NCBI RefSeq assembly: GCF_003284935.1
Contig: NZ_QMEV01000004.1
Location: forward strand, 118,323-182,322
Length of the DNA stretch: 64,000 nucleotides
Direction of reading: 5' to 3'
Origin: Mycobacterium colombiense
GTDB taxonomy: Bacteria > Actinomycetota > Actinomycetes > Mycobacteriales > Mycobacteriaceae
The notes below the pieces were generated by a model. The model had not been told where the DNA came from. It searched no databases and saw only the letters and a program-made list of their open reading frames with translations. The first letter of the stretch is position 1, and each line of letters begins with the position of its first letter. The position numbers and the translations under genes are program-made. This document shows, piece by piece, positions 58,133 through 64,000 of the stretch.

Positions 58133-58486
58133 TCAAATAGCACGCCGACGTGTAGCGATCTGCTTACGCCACTGCAGCGCCAAGGAATCGGCTACCTCTG
58201 CCAGCGTGGGCGTCAGTGGGGCAGCCTGCTCAACGGTGCGGCAGGATTTCTTCCGCACTGCAGTGACCTTGCCAGCGACCACCGTTCCGGGCGTGAAGCT
58301 CTGCCCGGCCGCCCACTGCTCGCAGCGTGCCAGGGACGGGCACCGTTGGCAGATTCCTAGCGCCTGTGTTCGTTCTGGGCCATCTTTCTCGGCAGCCCGG
58401 TCGAACAGCTCCCACCGGCCGGTACAGGCGGCGCCTGGAAGCTCTGGGGAAGAAATAGCGGCGAGGAAAGCTGAGGCGGCCGCCAT
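58133..58486 (-). CDS. WhiB-like iron-sulfur protein of the element
   Basis: 117 residues. Four cysteines in the WhiB arrangement: GAACTGRWELFD (Cys near 21), then QALGICQRCPSLARCEQWA (Cys near 46, 49 and 55; C-x2-C-x5-C). The usual GxWGG turn after the cluster is replaced by GQSFTPGTVVAG, so this is a divergent member. WhiB proteins bind the housekeeping sigma factor. Phage-encoded ones (as in TM4) interfere with host WhiB2 and superinfection. Probably reprogrammes transcription for the element or its helper. Confidence 0.82.
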   Translation of the reverse strand: MAAASAFLAAISSPELPGAACTGRWELFDRAAEKDGPERTQALGICQRCPSLARCEQWAAGQSFTPGTVVAGKVTAVRKKSCRTVEQAAPLTPTLAEVADSLALQWRKQIATRRRAI

Positions 58487-58507
58487 GACGCCGAGTATGG
58501 CGCGCCA

Positions 58508-58683
58508 TTCACCCGCGCGCGTAGACGTTCTGTCGAACTGTCGAACTGTCGAACTTGGCTGAAGATCGACAGATAGACAGTTAATTGTTTACACGCGTAG
58601 CTGCTATACATACTGGTAGAGGCTGAGTTCGACAGGTTCGACAGTTCGACACATCTACGCGCGCGTGAGAAATGAGTTCGACA
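58508..58683. other. Palindromic iteron array, probable replication origin
   Basis: Three perfect tandem TGTCGAAC (58531-58554) and, inverted, GTTCGACA at 58627-58634, 58636-58643, 58644-58651 and 58676-58683. A near copy GATCGACA lies at 58564-58571. The arms also contain GCGCGCGTAGACG (about 58516) facing CATCTACGCGCGC (about 58652), making one large imperfect inverted repeat around an AT-rich centre (about 58568-58615). It lies directly downstream of the primase/helicase-type gene, as origins of PICI-type islands do. Confidence 0.75.
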
Positions 58684-58696
58684 ACTGTGGCACGCG

Positions 58697-60319
58697 TCAC
58701 TTAACCGGCTTGGTCGTCTTCGGGCAATAGAAGCCATACGTCGGGTTATCTATTTCGCCACGCTTGTAGAGCCGCTCAAGCATTTTGCTCGCAGAGTTAC
58801 TGCTGGTGGCTATCCCGCTTTCGACAACGGCTGCAGCGCCGGTCTCACTTCGCGAGTTCACCAAATCGAGCAACTGGCGCATCTTGGCCGACAACCGCCG
58901 CTTGCCATCACCGGCCGCCAGAATGTCGCCCACCGTCGTATCTGACTCCCCGGTGATCGTGAAACGGGGCATGGACGCGCTGCGCCCGCTGTCAGCAGTA
59001 AACCATTCCTCTGCAATTTCATAGGTGAGCGATAAATTTCCAGGTCCACATGAATTCTTCACTTGCGACATGACGCGTTCGGGCTCGGCCTCGGGGTCTT
59101 TTGCAAAGCCGAATACGCAGCGCGCCACTTCCCCGAATGCGCTAGACCCATTCACCGAGGCGACAACATCGCGCCCGTTCCCCTTATTCAGGTGGACGAC
59201 GCCAACGACGGTGCCGTTGATCCGGTTTGCGATGCGTACCCACGGCGCGACCGCTTGCCGCAATTCGTTGTTCCGGTAAATATCGACTTTGGCGCCGATG
59301 GTGGCCATGATCGGGTCCACGATGACGACGGTGACACCGGCCGCCAGCAACTGCTCTGACAGCTTCTGCTCGTCGGCGCCAGAGAGTAGGGCGACGGCTT
59401 CGCCGTTAATCTCGACCTCGGGAAAGAGGATGTTGTCTAAGTTGGCGCCGATGACCTGCAGGCCGGGCTTTACAACGAAGTCAAGCGCTTCCTCTGGTGC
59501 GATATAGGCGATCCTCTGCGGCTGACCTTTCCAGCATCCGTCAAGCTCACCCTTGCTCCACTGCGCCGCGAACCACCGGGCGGCTGTTGATTTCCCGGCT
59601 TCCGGGCGCCCGGCGAATAGGGTGAGCACTGCGCGTTGAATGCGTCCAGCGCCCTCGTACTCCCACACCCAATCGGGGATATCGCTTTCAATGTCCTTGG
59701 CCGGGACGAGTCGCAACACTCGCTCGAAAGCGTTCGGCTCACCTGAGTCATTTGACTCAGCCCGCTGAGGCGTCGTGTTATCTGTTGCGTGCCAATCGAC
59801 TTCGGACCAATCGACATGATGCGTCGCTTTATCTAGTCCGCGGTGTACGTCCCTGACGATCTGGCTGAGGGTTTTGTTCCCTCCGGCGTGGCCGTTGGTA
59901 TTTGATGCGCCGATGATGGCTTGCTCCACTTCATCGCGGTTCAGCAAGCCGTCATTGACGAATCCCCCCAGGCGCCAGATGGCTGTGTTGGTCGCGTCGT
60001 CGCGGGTGCCCATGGTGGTTCGCGACAGATCGTCAGCGATCCGATTGAGCGCCCCAACGGCGTACTTGCGTTTCAGGTTGTCGTTCGGCTCTGCAACGAT
60101 ATTGACGCGCTTGGCTTTTCGTTCTTTATGCCAGGCTTTGAGCGCCCCCACGTTGTACGTGGCCACTTCGGGTGGCTCAGGCCCCAGGTATAGCTCAATG
60201 CCGTCCTTGACGGCGGATTCAACTAGGTGCCATTGCTTGGCCCTGGTCCCAGGGAGTATGTCCCACACCATCAACTGCCTGCTGTCGGGAACTGGCCGCC
60301 AATCGCTCTTATCATTCAT
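58697..60319 (-). CDS. Replication protein: primase C-terminal linker plus RepA-like helicase ATPase
   Basis: 540 residues. The N-terminal 170 residues carry a PriCT-like part (RDDATNTAIWRLGGFVNDGLLNRDEVEQAI). The AAA_25/RepA-type ATPase follows: Walker A near 237-244 (AGRPEAGKSTAARW), Walker B near 334-338 (VTVVIVDPIMATIG), sensor region VVGVVHLNKGNGRDVVASVNGSSAFGEVAR. The C-terminal 90 residues resemble a winged helix. No catalytic primase domain is evident. It would load at the adjacent iterons for element replication. ATG with a ggag site upstream. Confidence 0.85.
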   Translation of the reverse strand: MNDKSDWRPVPDSRQLMVWDILPGTRAKQWHLVESAVKDGIELYLGPEPPEVATYNVGALKAWHKERKAKRVNIVAEPNDNLKRKYAVGALNRIADDLSRTTMGTRDDATNTAIWRLGGFVNDGLLNRDEVEQAIIGASNTNGHAGGNKTLSQIVRDVHRGLDKATHHVDWSEVDWHATDNTTPQRAESNDSGEPNAFERVLRLVPAKDIESDIPDWVWEYEGAGRIQRAVLTLFAGRPEAGKSTAARWFAAQWSKGELDGCWKGQPQRIAYIAPEEALDFVVKPGLQVIGANLDNILFPEVEINGEAVALLSGADEQKLSEQLLAAGVTVVIVDPIMATIGAKVDIYRNNELRQAVAPWVRIANRINGTVVGVVHLNKGNGRDVVASVNGSSAFGEVARCVFGFAKDPEAEPERVMSQVKNSCGPGNLSLTYEIAEEWFTADSGRSASMPRFTITGESDTTVGDILAAGDGKRRLSAKMRQLLDLVNSRSETGAAAVVESGIATSSNSASKMLERLYKRGEIDNPTYGFYCPKTTKPVK

Positions 60320-60420
60320 GTCGTCAACTCCGGTTCAACCCCCGGTTGGGAAGTGGTGAGCCCAGTCGGGGGTTGAACTATTTCCAGGTGCAGCCGGAAC
60401 CAATTATGGTGCAGGAACGC

Positions 60421-60690
60421 CTAATTCAGGAAAAGCTCGCATGTCTGCACCGCGAGTGCCACGACATCAAGCCCGGGCTCAGCGTCGAGCGCCTGCGTTA
60501 TTCGATCCAAGACCGTGGCGGGAATGTCGGCGTTGGGTAGCGGCCGGATCTGATCGCGCGGATAGCGTCGCCGATGCTCGTTCAGCATTTCAACTTGCTT
60601 GTCCGTCAATACGTTTCGAAATGCGGTGATGACGGTTTCGCCCGTGTCGCCGTGGCGTACCAGATAGGCGTTGATGATGTCGCTACTCAA
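60421..60690 (-). CDS. 89-residue hypothetical protein between excisionase and helicase
   Basis: Starts at a TTG 9 bp after the excisionase stop. Reads SSDIINAYLVRHGDTGETVITAFRNVLTDKQVEMLNEHRR, then RPLPNADIPATVLDRITQALDAEPGLDVVALAVQTCELFLN. Helical and acidic. Not recognised. Position suggests an early gene for regulation or replication. A methionine-codon start further in is possible. Confidence 0.6.
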   Translation of the reverse strand: MSSDIINAYLVRHGDTGETVITAFRNVLTDKQVEMLNEHRRRYPRDQIRPLPNADIPATVLDRITQALDAEPGLDVVALAVQTCELFLN

Positions 60691-60699
60691 ATAGCCGAA

Positions 60700-60897
60700 T
60701 CACCGGATAACCGGCTGCATCAGCGCCTCTAGGTCGTCGCGCTTGATTCGGATGACCCGAGACCCGTTGATACGGAACGCTTTCAACTCTCCGCTTGCAA
60801 TGCACTTCCGGATGAGCTTTTGGGAGACGCTGAATTCTGTTGCAGCGTAGGCAATGCCGATAAACCTCGGCTCAGGGTGTCTAGTGTGGCTCGACAT
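60700..60897 (-). CDS. xis: Excisionase / MerR-like HTH protein
   Basis: 65 residues: FIGIAYAATEFSVSQKLIRKCIASGELKAFRINGSRVIRIKRDDLEALM, the HTH_17 winged-helix pattern of recombination directionality factors. ATG with gaggtc just upstream. It is the first minus-strand gene after the operator-rich gap next to the integrase. Expected to bend DNA at an attachment site and direct excision. It might also act as an early regulator. Confidence 0.82.
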   Translation of the reverse strand: MSSHTRHPEPRFIGIAYAATEFSVSQKLIRKCIASGELKAFRINGSRVIRIKRDDLEALMQPVIR

Positions 60898-61147
60898 GAC
60901 CTCAGGTTGACTCCAATGCCCCCGAGGCGCAAACGTCCCTCACCGAGCCGGTTTATCTATATCGGAATGAGTTACAGATACTTTGACCCCGTTGCAGCTG
61001 ATCAAAAATCAGCGGTTCCGATGAATCAAAGGCTGGTCAATACTTTTGGTGAGACACGACTGCAGCTAACCTCTAGTCACACCAAATCCGTTGCAGTTGA
61101 GTCACAATGACTCACCTGCCGTGGAGTCAGAGTGGTGCATATCACAT
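60898..61147. promoter_or_regulatory. Operator-rich control region between integrase and excisionase genes
   Basis: A 250-bp AT-rich gap. It contains the palindrome TGAGTCA-CAA-TGACTCA (61098-61114) with further AGTCA half-sites nearby (61124, 61150), the stem GCTGAT-CAAAA-ATCAGC (60997-61013), and a direct repeat CCGTTGCAG(C/T)TGA at 60989-61001 and 61088-61100. Probably the binding region of the excisionase and/or a repressor governing the long minus-strand operon. Confidence 0.65.
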
Positions 61148-62299
61148 TTAGTCAGAGTCGGATGGTTGCTTTTCGGCCAGCCTGGACAGCGCTTCAGCCA
61201 CGGCAGCGTCCCTCCCAGAGACGGCCTGCTGATAGATCAGCGATGCTTGGACGGTACTGTGACCAAGCCTTTCCATGGTCTCCACCAGGTTGCCGACACG
61301 CGCAGTCTGCGTGCCGCAGAAATGGCGCATGTCATGTACCGTGACGCCCTCGCGGCCAATGGATTTCAAGGCCCTCATAAAGTGCGTCCGAAATGTCTTG
61401 TCGTTTAGGTGGTCACATACCCCGCCGCGCGGAGCGGTGAAAAGCAATGCCTCGCCGTCCCTCGCCACATGGGTCTTCAGGTGAAGTGCGATGTCGTCGC
61501 GAATATGGGGCGGAACGATCACCGGCCGACCTAAACCGCTCTTGGGCGTATCGATGAAGCAGCCGCCACGATGGGTGACTCCGCGCGCCACGGTGATCAC
61601 GGCGCAGTCCTTATCGATGTCTTTACGTCGCAGCTCGGTCACCTCGCCATACCTCAGGCCGCACCAGGTGCTGATCAGAATGAGCGCGCGGAACCGCTGC
61701 GGCTCGATCACCTCGGCCAGCTTGGCAACCTCGGGCACAGTCAGGATCACGGGCTTGCGTTTACGCCGGACCTTCGTCGCGCCCCTGATCGTGCAGGGGT
61801 TGGCCGGGATCAGTTCGTCGGCCACCGCAGTCGCCAGCATCGCGTGCAGCAATCCGTATGCGTGAGAGCGCATCGTCGGACTGTCCTCCCCCAGCGCTGC
61901 GTGCCAGGAACGCACTGCGGCGGGCGTCAGACTGCTGATCGGCACGGCGCCGAGCGGCTTAAGGTGCCCCTCTAGCAGAGCCTCGTATTGCGCCCTGGTC
62001 CGCGCCTTGAGGGGCTGGCCGTTGACTGTGCGCTGTTCTATCCATGTCTTGCCGTATGTGGCCAATGTGATCGGTTTGGCCTTGCGTGCGGCGGTGCGCT
62101 CGGCGGGTGGCGTCCATGCATCCAAGTCGATCAGTCGGCGCTCAGCGGAGAGCCAGTGTTCGGCGTCGAGCTTGGTTCCGAAGGTGTGCGGCGCGTTGTG
62201 GCGTGCGCCGTCGTGAAGGTAGCTTGCATGCCAACGTTTCTTGCTGCGACCACTGGGGCGTATCCATCCCCAACCGCGACGGCCTTTCTTGCCAGCCAT
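61148..62299 (-). CDS. int: Tyrosine-family site-specific integrase
   Basis: 383 residues. N-terminal arm-binding part (GWIRPSGRSKKRWHASYL), core-binding domain about 75-165, catalytic domain about 185-383. Catalytic set: Arg near 216 (WCGLRYGEVTELR), Lys near 253, His-x-x-Arg near 322-325 (VHDMRHFCGTQTARVG), His near 347 (ERLGHST) and Tyr near 356 (SLIYQQ). All are present, so it is probably active. It lies 168 bp inside the right repeat. This fits recombination between a purA-leader attB and an attP on the element. Confidence 0.95.
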   Translation of the reverse strand: MAGKKGRRGWGWIRPSGRSKKRWHASYLHDGARHNAPHTFGTKLDAEHWLSAERRLIDLDAWTPPAERTAARKAKPITLATYGKTWIEQRTVNGQPLKARTRAQYEALLEGHLKPLGAVPISSLTPAAVRSWHAALGEDSPTMRSHAYGLLHAMLATAVADELIPANPCTIRGATKVRRKRKPVILTVPEVAKLAEVIEPQRFRALILISTWCGLRYGEVTELRRKDIDKDCAVITVARGVTHRGGCFIDTPKSGLGRPVIVPPHIRDDIALHLKTHVARDGEALLFTAPRGGVCDHLNDKTFRTHFMRALKSIGREGVTVHDMRHFCGTQTARVGNLVETMERLGHSTVQASLIYQQAVSGRDAAVAEALSRLAEKQPSDSD

Positions 62300-62466
62300 A
62301 TCAGCGCTCCCGGTGATGTTATCTGTGTGTCATGTCGCCAGGGTCAGCCACGGTATCCCAGGGCACTAGCGGACATTGCCACTGCTGCCGTACAGTCTGC
62401 TTTGTGGCTGGTTAAAGCGTCAAACACGCTGCTACGGCCATAGCGGAGAATTTACCGGGCCGGCTA

Positions 62467-62483
62467 ATTGTGGTCCAGCCGGT
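62467..62483. repeat. Right attachment repeat (attR core)
   Basis: Second perfect copy of the 17-bp ATTGTGGTCCAGCCGGT. Beyond it, read towards purA, lies CTAGGGTGGGTCACC with a TAGGGT box fitting a mycobacterial -10 element. This is probably the original purA promoter. Confidence 0.88.
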
Positions 62484-62543
62484 GACCCACCCTAGCCTGG
62501 CGACCACGCGGGCCGCCGGTGGCCGGCTGCGGAGCCGGGCAAA

Positions 62544-63485
62544 TCAGCTTAAGCCAGGAGACGCCCCGACCGGTGCACTTGCCGACGCGGGCGGTTTGGT
62601 CGCGCACACACCGGTCCGAGAAGACGCGTCCAGCATCAGGCACAGGCCGTTGGCGCCGCGGGCGCTCCTTGCGCCCGACCAGCCCGCGTGCACCGGTTTC
62701 CCGTTCCAGCTGATCAGCGTCCAGCCATCGTGGGGGCTGCCCTCGATCACGACGATGCCCGTATTGGGCAGCGGATCGAAAAGCAGGAGCAACGGATCGG
62801 GGTTCTTCACGCTCATCATCGTGCCGACGCCGATGGCGAACTCGCTGGAGAACGCCACCTCGGTGATCCTGCCGTTGGCGGCGCGGACCGGGTTGGCCAC
62901 CGCGCTCGTGTACATCGTCTGCAGCGCGTCACCGAAGCCGCCGGCGTTGGTCGCGGCGTTCCCGTACACGGTTTGCAGCGCCCCGTTGAAACGCCTGCGG
63001 AACTCGAAGCCGTTGGAGTCGGTGGAGCCGGGGGCCAGCATCGGCACGATCCGCAGCCCGAGCAGCCACGCGACCGGGGCCAGCAGATAGGCCAGCCCGC
63101 CGAGGCTGATTTGCGGCTGGCCGTTGAAAGCGCCGGCGTCGATCTCGTTGAGCCCCGGCAACGCCTGCACATTCATCCCCAACGCGGAAGCCAGCGGCGC
63201 CGCGGTCTGCTGCGTCCTGATCAACTGCGACGCGAAGATCGCGGCGACCGGACCATTGGCCGCGAGGACGCCGGCGACGGCCTGAGCCTGTTGCTGACCA
63301 AGCGCGGTGAGCGATGCCCCCGGCGGCGCCGTGTCGATCAGGCTCGCCGCGTTGGCCGTCGACTGCCCGTGCCGCACCAAGTCGATCACGATCGATTCGT
63401 CCGCCGAGGCCGTCGCAGATCCACTGCACGCCAGGACAATCGAAAGCCACACGGCCCCGACGCGGCGCAGTTGCCTCTTCAGCAC
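62544..63485 (-). CDS. Secreted histidine phosphatase (phosphoglycerate-mutase-like)
   Basis: 313 residues from GTG 63485, chosen because it gives a proper signal peptide (LKRQLRRVGAVWLSIVLACSGSATASADES). Longer in-frame starts upstream exist. Catalytic RHG block IVIDLVRHGQSTANAASLID with the phospho-His. FASQLIRTQQTAAPLASALG, then LPGLNEIDAGAFNGQ with the conserved Glu. VVIEGSPHDGWTLISWNG is the distal motif area. Substrate unknown, acting outside the membrane. Situated between the element and the Rv0358-like gene. Absent, as far as I recall, at this place in M. tuberculosis. Confidence 0.85.
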   Translation of the reverse strand: MLKRQLRRVGAVWLSIVLACSGSATASADESIVIDLVRHGQSTANAASLIDTAPPGASLTALGQQQAQAVAGVLAANGPVAAIFASQLIRTQQTAAPLASALGMNVQALPGLNEIDAGAFNGQPQISLGGLAYLLAPVAWLLGLRIVPMLAPGSTDSNGFEFRRRFNGALQTVYGNAATNAGGFGDALQTMYTSAVANPVRAANGRITEVAFSSEFAIGVGTMMSVKNPDPLLLLFDPLPNTGIVVIEGSPHDGWTLISWNGKPVHAGWSGARSARGANGLCLMLDASSRTGVCATKPPASASAPVGASPGLS

Positions 63486-63787
63486 CGCAAGTGCGTGGGG
63501 CCGGCACCCGACGCGACCAATGCGGTTCGCGCGGTTGACAAGACGACGGTAAATCGGCGAATGGTAGTTCTCCGTTCCCTTAACCACTCGTGGCGGGATT
63601 CCGCGCAACGCCGGCCCTGTGGCAGGAGTAAAGTATCCGGTTGTTTACCGGCAGCGTTGCAACAACTTTCGCAGTCGACACCATGTTGTGACTGTGTCGT
63701 TATCGCGAGCCCTTCCGGCGCCGCGGCCATCTTTGGCCAGAGATGCTGGTAGACAACGGCATTGAGCACCGCGTGATTGGATGGACT

Positions 63788-64000
63788 GTGACGCAAGGAG
63801 ATCGAGCCGTCGCGGCCCTGCTGTTCGGCCAACGGCCCCGCTACCGGGCCTTGCGGGGCATGCACACCCACCGGGTGGTCAGCGAAACCGACATCGATGC
63901 CGCCATCGGCCCGCATCGGCGGCTGGTCGTGGTGGGCGACGACGCCGGGCTGGCCGCGGTGCTGACCCGGCTGCTGCGCGCCGAGCGGCTCGACATCGAG
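63788..64000 (+). CDS. Rv0358-like protein, 3' part beyond the window
   Basis: 71 codons are visible from GTG 63788 to the window end, in frame: TQGDRAVAALLFGQRPRYRALRGMHTHRVV, then SETDIDAAIGPHRRLVVVGDDAGLAAVLTRLLRAERLDIE. An in-frame ATG at 63743 would add 15 residues with poorer codon bias. It matches what is expected next to purA in M. tuberculosis (Rv0358). That gene-order match is an inference. Confidence 0.7.
   Translation, partial: MTQGDRAVAALLFGQRPRYRALRGMHTHRVVSETDIDAAIGPHRRLVVVGDDAGLAAVLTRLLRAERLDIE

Larger units (their letters stand above)
51630..62483. mobile_element. Integrated phage-satellite-like island (or deleted prophage)
   Basis: About 10.85 kb between the two 17-bp repeats, visibly less GC-rich than the flanking chromosome. 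Content from the right: tyrosine integrase, operator-rich gap, excisionase, small protein, primase/helicase-type ATPase, iteron origin, WhiB-like protein, zinc-ribbon protein, prohead protease, small protein, tape-measure protein, small protein, HEPN protein, KOW-like small protein (all minus strand). Two small plus-strand genes lie at the left end. No terminase, portal, capsid, tail-tube or lysis gene is recognisable. Size and layout recall phiRv1/phiRv2 of M. tuberculosis and PICI-type satellites. Whether it is a functional satellite or a prophage remnant cannot be decided from the sequence alone. Confidence 0.88.

Overview
The window is high-GC actinobacterial chromosome from a slow-growing Mycobacterium, most likely of the M. 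avium complex. The protein sequences and gene order match the M. tuberculosis block Rv0432 (sodC) down to Rv0389 (purT) almost gene for gene, read in reverse. Examples are virR, def, xthA, thiC-thiD, lpqM, lpqL, thiG-thiS-thiO, thiE, mutT3, glnX-glnH-pknG, ackA-pta, fgd1, fadE7, ndhA and metZ. After purT the order jumps to Rv0356c-purA-(Rv0358), in the opposite relative orientation, which suggests an inversion breakpoint between the two lineages. The species call is an inference from remembered homologues; no search was run.

Layout. 1-5.3 kb: sodC, virR and a DUF3263 gene (minus); def, a GNAT gene, xthA and two small membrane or basic proteins (plus). 5.3-10.4 kb: an accessory stress-signalling block of a STAS protein, a 1293-residue hybrid kinase/phosphatase and a PAS-ANTAR protein. 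10.5-13.8 kb: TPP riboswitch, thiC, thiD and a hydrolase. 13.8-15.6 kb: a DUF222/HNH (13E12-like) gene, a 9 x GCAATC tandem repeat and the wreck of a MarR-type regulator. 15.6-24.2 kb: an F420-type oxidoreductase, lpqM, a DUF732 protein, two tandem lpqL aminopeptidases, DUF2752 and CD225-type membrane proteins, a secreted protein with a truncated paralogue in front of it, and an SGNH hydrolase. 24.2-27.6 kb: the thiO-thiS-thiG operon behind a second TPP riboswitch, divergent thiE, and mutT3. 27.7-38.5 kb: the overlapping glnX-glnH-pknG operon, an AbiEi/DUF559-like gene, ackA-pta, fgd1 and a metallo-beta-lactamase-fold gene. 38.7-51.6 kb: a methyltransferase and acetyltransferase, two acyl-CoA dehydrogenases with a TetR regulator, secreted proteins including a 40-residue peptide, ndhA, metZ, rhodanese, purT, thioesterase and purA.

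51,630-62,483 is an integrated mobile element of about 10.9 kb bounded by a perfect 17-bp direct repeat in the purA leader. It carries a tyrosine integrase, an excisionase, a primase/helicase-type ATPase, a palindromic iteron array that looks like a replication origin, a WhiB-like protein, a zinc-ribbon protein, an HK97-type prohead protease, a tape-measure protein with a lytic transglycosylase domain, a HEPN-type putative RNase and several very small proteins. It has no recognisable terminase, portal, major capsid or lysis gene. This is the best candidate for an undescribed system: a phage-satellite-like island, related in architecture to phiRv1/phiRv2 and PICI-type islands, with a probable defence cargo. 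The alternative is a deleted prophage.

Beyond the element are a secreted histidine phosphatase and the start of an Rv0358-like gene cut by the window edge. No tRNA, rRNA, CRISPR array or transposase was recognised.
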